From assembly GCA_963726005.1 (NCBI GenBank), contig CAVSAT010000004.1:924512-988511 (forward strand): DNA of 64,000 nt, given 5' to 3'. Position 1 is the first letter of the stretch. Each line of letters begins with the position of its first letter. Below the pieces are notes generated by a model, which ran no database searches, was not told the DNA's origin, and worked only from the letters and a program-made list of their open reading frames with translations. The position numbers and the translations under genes were made by a program. Positions 9,688-19,694 of this stretch are shown one piece after another. The stretch comes from Bog-473 sp963726005 (GTDB lineage Bacteria > Actinomycetota > Acidimicrobiia > Acidimicrobiales > RAAP-2).

Positions 9688-9729
9688 ACGCCGAAGTGTC
9701 CCTCTATCCCGGCGATAAGGGGGATGTCC
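9688..9729 (+). repeat. dispersed intergenic repeat, copy 1
   Basis: CGCCGA, then GTGTCCC, then TCCCGGC at the spacing shared by the better copies elsewhere in the window, followed by GGGGGATGTCC. Confidence 0.55.
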
Positions 9730-9759
9730 GCCATGCCCCGATCCACGACCCCGCTCGTT

Positions 9760-10125
9760 TCACCCATGAAGCCGCAGATACCTGCAATGTGCACAGCGGA
9801 ACCCCACAGCCTCACAGCGGAGTATTTCCAGGTTGGAGATGTCGTCGCCGAACTCATCCAGAATCTCCTTGGCCTCGGCCGCGTCGTGGGCATCTTTAAT
9901 CGCCACCGCCATGAAGCCGACGAGGTTGGGCATCGGGTGCCAACGGGTGCCGGCGCACATCGGACAGGTCGCGTTAGGGGTCTTTTCGGAGATGAACGCC
10001 TGAGCCGTTTGAACAATCGCCTGATCCACAGCGCCTCCCAGCGACAATCCGCGGTCATCGTACGCTCCGAAGTGCACCACTCGGGTTGCTTTTGAGGTTC
10101 GGTCCGGTTGGTTCGCCGAATGCAT
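9760..10125 (-). CDS. small zinc-ribbon-like protein
   Basis: About 121 residues from an ATG at 10125. It has two cysteine pairs, CPMC (in TCPMCAGTRWHPMPN) and CAHC (in GFRCAHCRYLRLHG at the very C-terminus), plus C in LRCEAVG, which together suggest a zinc ribbon. Between them is an acidic helix (DAHDAAEAKEILDEFGDD). A later start near VVHFGAYDD is possible. It follows the CMD gene by 46 nt on the same strand, so co-transcription is likely. Family not recognised. Confidence 0.6.
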   Translation of the reverse strand: MHSANQPDRTSKATRVVHFGAYDDRGLSLGGAVDQAIVQTAQAFISEKTPNATCPMCAGTRWHPMPNLVGFMAVAIKDAHDAAEAKEILDEFGDDISNLEILRCEAVGFRCAHCRYLRLHG

Positions 10126-10171
10126 CAGCCGTACCGGGAGACAACGCTGAGTTTTCGGCCTTCCCCACTGT

Positions 10172-10861
10172 TCAACTTCCGCGCGTGCTCGCGACGCCCC
10201 TCCAGGCAGCAGCTGCGGGCCTTGCTCCACCACCGGTAAACGTCCATCCATTTGGGGTTAGGGGCACCGGCGTTCGAGGCGATCGAAGGCTCCGTCGCCC
10301 ATGGGGTGGCGAACAGGGCTTCAGTGGCGTCCACTTGCCGAGCCGGTCTGCTCGATGGCCGGAGTCCCGCTCACCGGTCCGCTCGTCGCCATGGCAGAGT
10401 GGCAGAGCGACCCTCCTCCGCCGCCTGCGGGACCCGCGTGTGGCGGGACCGCTCAGGGCCTGGGCCTCGGCGTCGATGCGTCCGATCGACTGGATGTACG
10501 CCCGCTCGAGGGCAGACGCTCGGGGCCAACCGGCGTAGTACGCGAAGTGCAGGACGAACTCCTGCATCTCCTCGCGGGAGATGTCGCCGCTCGCCAACGC
10601 GGCGTACACGTGCTGTTCGATCGGGATGTCGACCGCGGCAGCACCCACGCAGGCGAGGGTGATCCACCGCCGGTCCCGTCGAGACAGCCCGGGGCGGTTC
10701 CAGAGCTCGCCGAAGACCGAGTCGACGACGCCATGTGACAGGTACGGCGTCATCGGCGGGGGTGCGTCCGACACCATGACCTCGCGGTAGCGGCGCCGTC
10801 CTGTGGCTGTCCGCGACTCGGCGAGCTCACGCCCTACGCGTTCGTCGTCCTGCTCGCTCAC
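10172..10861 (-). CDS. carboxymuconolactone-decarboxylase-family protein with odd C-terminus
   Basis: Residues about 50-130 match the CMD/AhpD-like fold: SRRDRRWITLACVGAA, PIEQHVYAAL, REEMQEFVLHFAYYAGWPRA and a closing helix. Catalytic CxxC cysteines of AhpD are absent, so it belongs to the decarboxylase-like branch. The GTG at 10861 is favoured by GGGAGA just upstream. After about residue 145 the sequence turns Arg/Pro-rich (GSRRRRRRVALPL) in a way unlike the family, so a frame break near 10400 followed by an out-of-frame tail is likely. It lies downstream of the PhyH oxygenase on the same strand. Confidence 0.75.
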   Translation of the reverse strand: MSEQDDERVGRELAESRTATGRRRYREVMVSDAPPPMTPYLSHGVVDSVFGELWNRPGLSRRDRRWITLACVGAAAVDIPIEQHVYAALASGDISREEMQEFVLHFAYYAGWPRASALERAYIQSIGRIDAEAQALSGPATRGSRRRRRRVALPLCHGDERTGERDSGHRADRLGKWTPLKPCSPPHGRRSLRSPRTPVPLTPNGWTFTGGGARPAAAAWRGVASTRGS

Positions 10862-10975
10862 TCGTTCTCCCATGGCTCGAATTGTCACCCTCTCTGATAG
10901 CTGGTGGCTCGTCGCGCGACCAGGCCCATATCGATCCAGCGGCGCCCGTCACCACGGACAGCCTGGTCGCAGCCG

Positions 10976-12223
10976 TCATGCTTCGATCTCTGAGGCGAGA
11001 CTCGGTCGACCGTTCGACCCCCCGATGGCCGCCCGCTCCTGGCGCAACCGGGACTGGGCGTCCTCGGCGTGCGAGTCGCCCGGCCGCGGCGGCAGTGCGA
11101 AGCCGGTGTACGCGACACGGCGCTCCCGGGTGGTGGGGTGGGTCGAGCGGTGCAGCGTGCAGGACATGTGCACGGTGACGTCGCCGCGCTTGGCGCGAAG
11201 GGTCACGGCGGGCAGGTCGAGCGAGTCGTCGATCTGTGCCCGAGCGATGTTCGCCCGGTGCGAGCCGGCCATGACGTCAAGGCCGCCGTGGGCCTCGTCG
11301 ACGGGCGTGAGGCAGATGCCGATGGTGAGACCGGCACAGAACATCGAGTGCCCGCCACGATCGCAGTCTTTGTGCCACGGCAGGCAGACGAGTCCGTCGA
11401 CGGAATCGACCCGCTTGAGGAGCCCCTCCGCGGTCACGTCGGCGAAATGCTCGCCGAACGGATCGCCCGGACGGTGACCATCCCCGAGCAGCTCGCCGAT
11501 GGCGATGTACCGGTCATCCGCGATAAGCGCTTGAAGTGCTGGTGACTTGGGCGCGAAGTCGAGGATTCGGCAGGGATAGCGCTCGCCGGTGCGGGTCGTC
11601 GCCCACCAGGACGAACCGTCCTCGACTCGGGCCGCGCCAACGGCGCGGGCAAGATCGGCGTCGACCTCGCCCATCTCGGCTTCGGTATAGACGTCGTGCA
11701 GGAGCAGGAACCCGGTCTCGCCCAGGAAATGGGCGGCCTCCGCGGTCTGCTCGCCGAGCCGGAACCGCTGGTCGAGCTCGAGCGGGGACCCGTCAGACGA
11801 ACGGAGCGTCACCGAACCGGGCTGATACACGGGCCGTCCGTCGAGAAGAGAGCGAAGCACCGGATCCCACGCGCAGAAGGCCTCGTAGGAAGCGGGGTCG
11901 CCGGTGACTCGGGCCCCGATGACCAGTCCCAGCGCGGTGCGTCGTTCGCAGAAGAGGTCAGCGAACGCAGCACGATCGAGCGTGACACACGGCTCCGTCT
12001 CGAGGTGTCCGGGGACAACCTCGATGGTCTTGCCTCGGGGCTCAATCGTCCAGACGTCACCGTCCACCTGGATGGCGAGTGGGCCGAGGGCGAGCCGCGC
12101 TGCGTCGGTCGCGGCACGGCGGCCATTTCGAGCAACGGCGTCTCGCCAGTCGACCTCGAAGAATGACTCGGGATCCGCCGGCCCCTCTGCGTTGATCGGC
12201 CGCGTGCGCATGTCCACGCTCAT
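10976..12223 (-). CDS. phytanoyl-CoA dioxygenase-type Fe(II)/2OG oxygenase with SCP2-like N-terminal domain
   Basis: A 415-residue protein of two parts. Residues about 20-130 look like an SCP2/sterol-carrier fold (VDGDVWTIEPRGKTIEV; YEAFCAWDPVLRSLLDGR). Residues about 155-390 form a PhyH domain with H284-x-D286 (WHKDCDRGG) and a distal His in CTLHRSTHPTTRERRVAYTGF, the iron and 2-oxoglutarate ligands. It would hydroxylate a lipid-like or secondary-metabolite substrate. AAAGGAGG seven nt before the ATG at 12223 fixes the start. The CMD gene follows on the same strand. Confidence 0.85.
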   Translation of the reverse strand: MSVDMRTRPINAEGPADPESFFEVDWRDAVARNGRRAATDAARLALGPLAIQVDGDVWTIEPRGKTIEVVPGHLETEPCVTLDRAAFADLFCERRTALGLVIGARVTGDPASYEAFCAWDPVLRSLLDGRPVYQPGSVTLRSSDGSPLELDQRFRLGEQTAEAAHFLGETGFLLLHDVYTEAEMGEVDADLARAVGAARVEDGSSWWATTRTGERYPCRILDFAPKSPALQALIADDRYIAIGELLGDGHRPGDPFGEHFADVTAEGLLKRVDSVDGLVCLPWHKDCDRGGHSMFCAGLTIGICLTPVDEAHGGLDVMAGSHRANIARAQIDDSLDLPAVTLRAKRGDVTVHMSCTLHRSTHPTTRERRVAYTGFALPPRPGDSHAEDAQSRLRQERAAIGGSNGRPSLASEIEA

Positions 12224-12425
12224 GCCGATCCTCCTTTCGCCGACGATTGCCCGCATCCGAGCAGCTTGTCGAAGCGATCGGCAGCCCGCAACTCTATGTC
12301 ACGAGTCGGGTGCTTCGATCGTCTCGTCCACGAGCCGGGGTTTCGATAAGTCTGAACCGGCGAACGGTGATACCTGATAGGTGCCGCCGCTCCCGATGCA
12401 CGTCACTGAGTGAAATACTCCTGGG

Positions 12426-12935
12426 GTGGATCACTGGGGCGCGCCGCTTTACGGCGACCCATGCCGCGAGTGTGGTTTTACCTGGGCCGCGGGACGAGAT
12501 GCCTCGATCTCGCTGATGCGCAGTCTTCCTGACTCGATCGATGAGATCGTGATAGGTACAACGGGAACGGAGCGACTCCCAGACCTCGGATGGAATATCT
12601 CCGGTTACATCGCGCACATGACCGATAACACCCGGATCTGGGCCGAGCGGCTGATCGCCGTCGCGCGGGGTGCGGACGCGCACGTCGTCCCATACGATCC
12701 GGATCTACTGGCCGAGTCGAGGCACTACAACGACGTGGCCCTCCAGGGAGCCACGTGGTCGTTTCGCATCGCGGTTGAGAACTGGCTCATCGCCGTCGAT
12801 GAGGCAGATCCCGCCGGAGTCGTCATGCTGCACTCAGAACACGGCGCCATGGAACTCTCCGATGTCGTCGCCTCAAATGCTCACGATTCCTTCCACCATC
12901 GCTGGGATTTGACCAGGATTCTTCACTCACGCTGA
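12426..12935 (+). CDS. DinB-fold protein (mycothiol-dependent maleylpyruvate-isomerase-like)
   Basis: A 169-residue four-helix DinB-like protein. An N-terminal DPCRECGFTW segment precedes the bundle; metal-ligand candidates are H in SGYIAHMTDN and the pair in HDSFHHRWDL. Actinobacterial relatives are assumed to use mycothiol, but no substrate is known for this subgroup. It starts at a GTG without a ribosome site, so a leaderless message is possible. Divergent from the PhyH gene. Confidence 0.78.
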   Translation: MDHWGAPLYGDPCRECGFTWAAGRDASISLMRSLPDSIDEIVIGTTGTERLPDLGWNISGYIAHMTDNTRIWAERLIAVARGADAHVVPYDPDLLAESRHYNDVALQGATWSFRIAVENWLIAVDEADPAGVVMLHSEHGAMELSDVVASNAHDSFHHRWDLTRILHSR

Positions 12936-12968
12936 ATCAATGCCAATGGGGCCAGGATTGCCGGAGGA

Positions 12969-12996
12969 TGGCACCCCTCCCGGCAGCGAAGGGCAC
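12969..12996 (+). repeat. dispersed intergenic repeat, copy 2
   Basis: Core TCCCGGCA with a GGGCAC tail, between two convergent genes. Its first 21 bases are identical to the copy at 30858. Confidence 0.55.
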
Positions 12997-13085
12997 GCTA
13001 TGAATAGTCCGATTGTCCCATTTCCGTCTTAGCCTTGAGCCAATCAGAATTGCGTCGGCGGATCTGCTCCAAGCCGTCGGCCAGG

Positions 13086-13397
13086 TCAGACTTCGTTGCC
13101 CTTGTCTTCGAGGTCCGCCGCCATGGTGTCGTAGCCGGCACTCGTCAATATTCGGCGCAAGTCGACGAGTTGTTGTCCGTCGATGTCCTTGTCACTCGGA
13201 CGCCTGAGAACCTCGGTCTCTTGGCCGATGCGGAACAGAAACATGTCGTCGTGCTGTTGTTCGATGGATCCGACCGCCTCGAGCAATGATACGACGTCGT
13301 GCCATTCGACGTTGTGGTTCGTCTTTTGCTGAAAGATCTGTAACAGGGTGTCTCGATGATGGCCGCTGAGATGCTCGGGCCCTGAGATTGACGACAT
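13086..13397 (-). CDS. conserved HicA-like small protein
   Basis: A 103-residue hydrophilic protein. HHRDTLLQIFQ, VEWHDVVSLLEAVG and DKDIDGQQLVDLRRILTSAGY correspond to a conserved actinobacterial hypothetical whose predicted fold resembles the dsRBD-like HicA toxin. No antitoxin (HicB) gene is adjacent, so a toxin role is not supported. Cytoplasmic, monocistronic. Confidence 0.7.
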   Translation of the reverse strand: MSSISGPEHLSGHHRDTLLQIFQQKTNHNVEWHDVVSLLEAVGSIEQQHDDMFLFRIGQETEVLRRPSDKDIDGQQLVDLRRILTSAGYDTMAADLEDKGNEV

Positions 13398-13696
13398 CGG
13401 GATCCTCTCGTCGTGGTGAGAGACCTCAATGTAGCGAGAGTCCCGATTGGCGCGAGACCCCGAAGGATCTCAGCCACTTCTCGCACGTGTAATCCGTGCC
13501 ACACGACGGCGAGGACGGTGCGAGAGGAGTCCGAGTCCGGGAACCGGCATGTTGCCGGTATCCTCCCTGAACTGCTCGGGAAGACGAGCATTTAGTGACT
13601 GAGGAGCGACGCGTGGGGTCGATCCGTCATCCCCGAGCCGGCGTTACGTCCCCACCAACGAAATCGCTTGAGCTGGCGTTGGATGAAGACTGCCGA
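13398..13696. other. gap; 7-bp hairpin at 13543-13559
   Basis: Contains the perfect stem ACCGGCA-TGT-TGCCGGT. Short minus-strand frames here (with WHGLHVREVAEIL) could be debris of a DinB-type gene, but this is weak. Confidence 0.3.
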
Positions 13697-14167
13697 CTAC
13701 CGAGGTTCGCCGTCAAGAGCCGAATGCATCTCCACATTCCAATCTTCGGCCCCGAGGGCCCGAAGCTGTCGCTCAGCAATGCGCCATCCCTCGGGAAGGC
13801 GGACAACCTTGTCGTGGTAGTAGCCCCACACGCGAGGTGTAGTTCCGTCCGATCGCTGGTGCCAGGCGTACACGGATGTGCGCACGGACGCATGATTGAG
13901 GTCTTCGAACGTCACAAGGACGTTCGCGTTGTGGTGGCTCGTTGCCGCATATCCACCATCGGGATGTCCGAACATCCGCCGGAGCCCAGCCCTGGATTGC
14001 ACGGGCGCCCAGCTCGGTCCGTAGTCGACCACACAGTCCTCGGTGAAAAGTTCGACGACCTCGTCGTAGAGCCTGTGATCGACGCAGTACGAATAGCGAT
14101 GAACAAGGTCGATGATCTGGTCCTTGTCAATTAGCCGCTGTAATGCGGCAGCGTCGTCATTATCCAT
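13697..14167 (-). CDS. SnoaL/NTF2-like protein
   Basis: A 156-residue NTF2-fold protein. The helix IIDLVHRYSYCVDHRLYDEVVELF and strand FTEDCVVDYG are characteristic, and the end (GWRIAERQL) is the typical last strand. Members include dehydratases, isomerases and ligand-binding proteins; here H/D pairs (YSYCVDHRLYD) would sit at the cavity mouth, but a reaction cannot be assigned. AGGAGG precedes the ATG at 14167. Confidence 0.85.
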   Translation of the reverse strand: MDNDDAAALQRLIDKDQIIDLVHRYSYCVDHRLYDEVVELFTEDCVVDYGPSWAPVQSRAGLRRMFGHPDGGYAATSHHNANVLVTFEDLNHASVRTSVYAWHQRSDGTTPRVWGYYHDKVVRLPEGWRIAERQLRALGAEDWNVEMHSALDGEPR

Positions 14168-14850
14168 CGGTCCTCCTAGGCCTGATGCACCAGTTACACG
14201 CAAGCAGGTACATCTGCATCATGTCGCGGTGGCGAACGCCACCGTTTTGGCTCCGTCTCTGTAGCGGTGAGTCGTGACACTCCGGTCTGGTGGCCAGCGC
14301 GACGCTCGCTCGCCGTTCCCGGCACGTGGGTGCCCCCCCTGGTGCCGAGCTATCCCGCCGTCCGCGAAGGGGGACACGTCGAGGGAGTCTGAGACCCGGT
14401 TGCGGTCAGCCACTGTCCCCTCAGGGTCCCCGAGCGCCCAGCCCAGCCGTTCGGATGGTTTTCGCGGAATAGGTGCTTCGTCACACAAGCGTCACAACCC
14501 GTTCAAAATCCAGCAACTTTGGTGGGGTAGGACGAATCCGTGCAAAAGGCTGTGATCGATCAAGCGGCCCTCCCGGCCCGTAGTCGCCTTGGCAGGGATC
14601 CCCGGCATTGTGCGGGCAAAGGCATCGGGCGAGCTTGAGTCCGCTCGGGCCGGATTTCGGCTGCTCGGGCGTGTGAGGGCCATCCGGCGGGAGAATCACG
14701 GGACCAAACCAATGGACGCGCAAAATCGCCAAACCACACGTCTTGAGCCCACAACCGGCCAAGAGTGGATCGATAGTGCGCCCGCTCACTTGGTCACGTA
14801 GAGCTGTCGGACCGACCGCCTGCACCTCTCCGCGCCGACTCTTGCGCTGG
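14168..14850. other. gene-poor gap with one dispersed repeat copy
   Basis: No frame in this 680-nt stretch resembles a protein family. A dispersed repeat copy lies at 14342-14377. Confidence 0.45.
14342..14377 (+). repeat. dispersed intergenic repeat, copy 3
   Basis: GTGCCGA, nine bases, then CCGTCCGCG and the tail GGGGGACAC, with the same spacing as the other good copies. Confidence 0.6.
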
Positions 14851-15270
14851 ATGGTGAGGCATCCGGGCGTTCAGGCAGTCGGAGTAACTCTGGCGACGGT
14901 GTTGTGCTGCGCAGTTCTTCCTCAAATTCGTGGCTCCTGGCTACGTGGCTGCACGTAATGAGGACTCCCATGGTGAATCCCCTCACTGGGCAGCTCGAGC
15001 ACGACCTGGGCACCAATCCACACCCACGGGACAGCCGACGGTGGTGCCCGCGAAAACTCCGTCAACCGTGGCGCCCCCGACCACCACGACCATTCCTCAG
15101 CAGGTGTCACCGCCCAGAACCTTTCCAAGCGTTTCGACCATTCCGTCTCCTGCCACACAACCCAACACTCCGTCGGATCCCGGAAAGGATCATCGGAGCG
15201 GGTCAACAGTGTCGCCGTTGGAGCGCCGTCGGACACGAGCGCTATCGCGCAGGCCGTCGACCCGACCCTC
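14851..15270 (+). other. probable N-terminal anchor and Pro/Thr linker of the protease, split between frames
   Basis: From an ATG at 14851 one frame encodes a hydrophobic segment (VQAVGVTLATVLCCAVLP) that would be a signal anchor but stops at 14958. A second frame (14930 on) encodes a Pro/Thr-rich linker (TVAPPTTTTIPQQ; TQPNTPSDPG). The protease domain then continues in the first frame from about 15190 (SDTSAIAQAVDPTLV). Read together they give a normal membrane-anchored trypsin-like protease with two frame changes. Confidence 0.45.
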
Positions 15271-15840
15271 GTGGAAATCGAAACCACACTTTCGGGAGGC
15301 AGCGAGAGGTTCGGAACTGGCATCGTATTGACGTCCTTGGGTGAGATCCTCACCAACAACCACGTGGTAAGCAATGCCACCCATGTGATGGCCACCGACG
15401 TGGGAAACGGACAGACGTATGGCGCGGTTGTCGCCGGTGCCGACCCGGCAACGGACGTCGCCGTTCTGCAACTCGACAGTGCCAGCGGGCTGGCAACGGC
15501 GACGTTAGGCGACTCGGCCTCTCTCGCCCTCGGAGAAGGCGTCGTCGCAGTCGGCAATGCCAACGGTGCGGGGGGCGCGCCCAGTTACTCAGGGGGGTCG
15601 GTGACTGCGCTCCAACAGCCCGCCACCGAGCAGGCCGAAGTGGATGGATCGAGTGAGCAGCAGCTGAACGGACTCATCGAGACGGATGCACAGTTGATCC
15701 CCGGCGACTCGGGAGGTCCGCTCGCCGACGCCCACGGCGAAGTCGTGGGCGTCGATACGGCAACTGCTGCGTACGGCACTGGTAGTTACGCCATCCCCAT
15801 CGACGTGGCACTGGCCAAGATCGCGGAGCTTTTGGGATGA
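15271..15840 (+). CDS. trypsin-like (S1C/HtrA-type) serine protease domain
   Basis: Chymotrypsin-fold protease without a PDZ domain. Catalytic His in LTNNHVV, Asp in ATDVAVLQL and Ser in PGDSGGPL are all present, and the C-terminal strand SYAIPIDVAL closes the barrel. The listed start is only the first in-frame start codon; the domain clearly extends upstream in frame (VDPTLVEIETTLSGG) to about 15190, and the true N-terminus probably includes the anchor and linker described for 14851-15270. It acts outside the membrane, in protein quality control or surface processing. Convergent with the phosphotransferase gene. Confidence 0.78.
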   Translation: MEIETTLSGGSERFGTGIVLTSLGEILTNNHVVSNATHVMATDVGNGQTYGAVVAGADPATDVAVLQLDSASGLATATLGDSASLALGEGVVAVGNANGAGGAPSYSGGSVTALQQPATEQAEVDGSSEQQLNGLIETDAQLIPGDSGGPLADAHGEVVGVDTATAAYGTGSYAIPIDVALAKIAELLG

Positions 15841-15987
15841 AGATAAATGTGGCGGTCTCGCTCGGCAAACTGACGGACCCCACAACCGGTCTCGGCAAGC
15901 AGCATCCGTCGTTCTGGCTGAGGCCAGAAAGGTATGTGGGTGACCCGGCCGATCTGGAGTGTCTTGGCCGCTTGGGAGTGCACCCGC

Positions 15988-18590
15988 CTAGGACAGGATC
16001 TCGACGTACCCGTCCGTTCCGTTGACGCGGATCCGCTGCCCGTCTCGGATCAGCCGGGTGGCGTGTTCCACGCCCACCACGGCGGGCAAGCCGTACTCCC
16101 GCGCGATCACTGCGCCATGGGTCATCAGACCTCCCACCTCGGTCACCAGGCCCTTGATCGCGACGAACACGGGCGTCCAGCTGGGGTCGGTGTGGGCGGT
16201 GACCAGGATGTCGTCCGTTTCGAGATCGGCCTCGGCCATGTCCAGGATCACACGAGCCCGTCCCTCGACGGTCCCGGCCGAAACGGGTAGGCCCACCAGC
16301 GCGCCCGCTGGGACGGCGTCGCGCCGGTACGTCCCGGCGACGGCCTCGCCATCCGACGTCAGCACTCGGGGCGGCGTGAGCGCTTGATACGACGATGAAC
16401 GCGTCCTTGCGCCGGCGGATGAGCTGGTCATCCACCTGCTGGGTGCGCACGACGTCGCGGAGCTCGTGGAGCGTGAGGTAGAAGATGTCCTCCTTCTCAC
16501 GAAGCACGTGCGCTCGCACGAGCCGGCCGGCCTCTTCCAGCAAGGCCTGCTTGTAGACGAAGTAGCGGCTGACCATGCCGTACTTCGGATACTCCCGGTA
16601 CCCGATGAAGGTCCGCACCCGGTCGATCTTCCGCTTGGTCTCGTCGGCCTTCTGCGCTCCGTCCGGCAGGGCCCGCACGCGCTCCAGCACGTCCTGTTCC
16701 TTCCGCCGCGCCTCCTGCAGCCCCTGCTCGAACCGCCGCTCGCCGGCGCCCGGCTGGAAGTTCTTGATGTTGCCGAGGATCACGGGGACGAGCGTGGTGG
16801 GGCGTTCGGTCCAGCGCGGCCTCGTGATGTCGATCTCGCCGACGCAGCGCATCCCGTACTTGTCGAGGAAGGCCCGGACGGCGTCCCGCGCTTCCCGCCC
16901 GCCCGCGAGTTCGGCCAGCCCGTCCAGGAAATCCTCGTCCCCCTCGACGTGTTGCAGAAAGGCGACCACCTCCGGATGCGGCCGGATCACATCGGCGACG
17001 TCCAGGAGCGCCAGCCCCATCTCTGACGTCACGTTGTTGGGGACGGACTGCGTGAGCGTGTCGGCCGCGTTCTTCTCTCCCAGCCACGCCTCCAGCTGCT
17101 CGTTGAGCCACCACGTGGCCTCCATGGCCGACATGAACACCTGATGGCTCTGCGGATCGAAGAGGATCCGCTTCAGCTCCTGGATGTCCGCCAGAATGAA
17201 GTCGATCAGGGCCGGTCCGGACTTGGTTCCGATGTCGCGCTGCAGTGCGGCGATGGACGCCTGCGTGCGCGCGATCAGCCCGGCGACGATGGCCGGATCG
17301 GTCTCGAGCGGGGCGGGAGCGCTACCGGTCGGCGCACTGACCTGACCCTCGTCCGGGATCGACGGGATGAAGTCGTCGCGTTCCAGGACGGTCTCCAGCG
17401 CGTCCCTGATCAACGGATCGCTCCTCCCCATGACTTCCAGGAGGCTGGCACGGCTGGCCGGGGACACCAGGCGCTGGGTGACGTCGACGAACAGCCTCCC
17501 GCCGGCCTCGTACATCCGCGGGAGAGCTGTCAGCTGCCACATGGAGATCCCCAGGGGCTTCATGGCGTCGGTCATCATCTGGCCATGACCGACGGAGACG
17601 AAGACGTGGTTCCCTCCGTCGTCCGTCACGGGAATGGGGAACAGTGTGGTGATCGGCCGGCTCTGGACGATGTGGAAGTCGTCATCGACCAGGCACCATT
17701 CGATGTCCTGAGGGCATCCGAAGTGCGCTTCTATCCGCCGCCCCAGCTGGGCGAGCCGAACCACCTGCGCATCCGTCAGCGCCGGCTGATCCTGTCGCGC
17801 CGGCTCGATTGGCTCTTCGTGGGTCCCGCCCGCGCGCGAGGCGCGGGTCGCGAGCTGCTTCGTGGCGATCGCCTTGGCGATGACCTCGCCGTCTCGCACC
17901 CGGTAGACGTCCGCGTTCACCCGGCCCGAGACCAGGGTCTCGCCGAGGCCGACGCCGGCCTCCACCGTGGTGACCTTCCGGTTGGACGTGACCGGGTCGA
18001 CGGTGAAGAGGATGCCGGCCGCCTGCGGGAGCACCATCTGCTGCACGACCACGGCCATGCTCACCTTCCGGTGGTCGAAACCGTTCCGCAGCCGGTAGGT
18101 CACGGCCCGCTCGGTGAAGAGTGAGGCCAAGCACCGGCTGACATGTTGCAGGATCGCGGCCGGCCCCATGACGTTCAGGTAGGTGTCGTGCTGGCCTGCG
18201 AACGAGGCCGTCGGCAAGTCCTCGACCGTCGCGCTCGATCGGACGGCGTAGGCAGCGTGCTCATCGAGCCGGCCGAGCGCGCCGGTGATCGCGGCCGACA
18301 CATCGTCAGGGATAGGGATCCCTTCGAGGGTCCAGCGGATCTCCGCGCTGAGCGTGCCGAATCGCCTCACGGTCGTCTGGACTCAGGTGCGACAGCCGAT
18401 CGAGCCGTTCGTCGATCGGACGGGCGCGTCCGCCATGATCCGCCGGAAGGCCTCCGTCGTCACGCAGAAGCCGGCCGGCACGTGAATGCCTTCGATCCTC
18501 GAGAGCTCCCCTAAGCTGCGCGCCCTTGCCACCAACGACCGCGACCTGCGTCTGGTCGATCTCCTCGAAACCCAGCACGTTGCTTCCCAT
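15988..18590 (-). pseudogene. rifamycin-phosphotransferase-like (PEP-synthase family) gene with four frame breaks
   Basis: Order of parts: ATP-grasp nucleotide domain (VVGGKGAQL, YAVRSSATVEDLPTASFAGQ), a middle drug/substrate domain, and a C-terminal phosphohistidine domain with GGLMTHGAVIAREYGLPAVVG. Breaks lie near 18512, 18425, 18360 and 16395. Removing 1, 2, 1 and 1 nt gives 865 residues, the usual length of rifamycin phosphotransferase. The family phosphorylates the ansa-bridge hydroxyl of rifamycins using ATP; related proteins without drug resistance also exist. The start is the ATG at 18590, about 8 nt after GGAAGGTGG. As read here the gene cannot make a full protein. Confidence 0.8.
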
Positions 18591-18871
18591 CAGCCCACCT
18601 TCCCCCTCAGACCCTCGGGTCTGTCTCATTCCTGCCTGTCGATCGTGGCAACCGCCCGTGGCCTGGCCTGCATTGTCAACACGTCACTGGTCCTTGCGGC
18701 AAGCCCCCCACCCTGCTGTATCTTGGTAGTGGCGGGGATCGCGACGAGTGTCTGGGCGGTGCAATTGCCGGGTATCTCGGACCCGACATCCGCTGGCCTC
18801 GGGTTTACCTGCCGATTTCCGTAGGGTCTTCGAGGGTAGGCGGTCCCGCCGACCGGCGAGCTGGGGCAGCC

Positions 18872-19611
18872 TCAAGCGGTCAGAACGAGAGTTCCTCTCG
18901 CGGTCACGACCACGAAGTGCTCGAACTGAGAAACCAGGCTCCCATCGGCGGTACGAAGCGTCCTACCATTCTCGCTGTCCACGACATGGTCCGAAGAGAC
19001 TGACAAAAAGGGCTCAACGGCAAGTACGAGGCCCTCGCGAAGCAGGATGCTCTGGCCGTCATCGATGCTTGGGACTGACGGAGCCTCATGGAGGGCTCGT
19101 CCGATGCCGTGGCCATTGCGGTTCTTGATGACGCGAAACCCGTAACGGCGCGCCCGCTTTTGAACCGCCCTGCCGATGTCACGGAGTCGAGCTCCCGGTT
19201 GAGCCGCATTCATGGCGTCTCGTGCGCAAGGTTGGTGGCCTCCAAGAGCCTAGATGCCACGGGTGACACGTTGGCCACCGCCACACTGACCCCAGTATCG
19301 GAGAAGTAGCCATCCAGCTCAGCCGAGACATCAAGGTTCACGACGTGGCCTTCACGGAGTTGGCGCTTGAGCGAAGGGACGCCGTGGGCAGCTTCGTCGT
19401 TCACACTGATGCATGTGGCGCCACGGAATCGGTAGGTCACACGGGGAGCAGACCGCGCTCCGTGGCGGCGGAATACGTCTCTTCCTACCGCATCGAGTTC
19501 ACCTGTCGTTATGCCGGGACATACGGCGTCCATCATTGCCTGGCGGGCTTCTGCGACAACCCGACCAACGCGAACGAGTGCATCCAGTTCCTCTTGGCTG
19601 TCAATGGTCAT
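18872..19611 (-). pseudogene. map: methionine aminopeptidase type I, one frame break
   Basis: Removes N-terminal Met co-translationally. All metal and catalytic residues are visible: His in AAHGVP, the two Asp in NLDVSAELDGYFSDTG, His in GHGIGRALHEAP, Glu in AVEPFL and Glu in QFEHFVVV. The frame breaks near 19213, where LLEATNLAHE should continue into MNAAQPGARLRDIG; one missing nucleotide explains it and gives about 246 residues. Actinobacteria often carry two or three map genes, so this need not be the only copy. The gene stands alone. Confidence 0.85.
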
Positions 19612-19694
19612 CCCAGGAGTCTACGGAGGGAAGTGTGGGCGTCACCTAGTCGGCAAACTGGGGCAGTCCGCACGACCCAGGTATCGCTACACAA

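Noticed and set aside
13086..13397. HicA toxin of a toxin-antitoxin pair
   Set aside because: Only the fold resemblance is seen; no HicB-like gene flanks it on either side.
14495..14520. GTTCAAAATCC resembling a tRNA T-arm
   Set aside because: One base too many for the T-loop consensus, and no acceptor, D or anticodon stem could be built around it.
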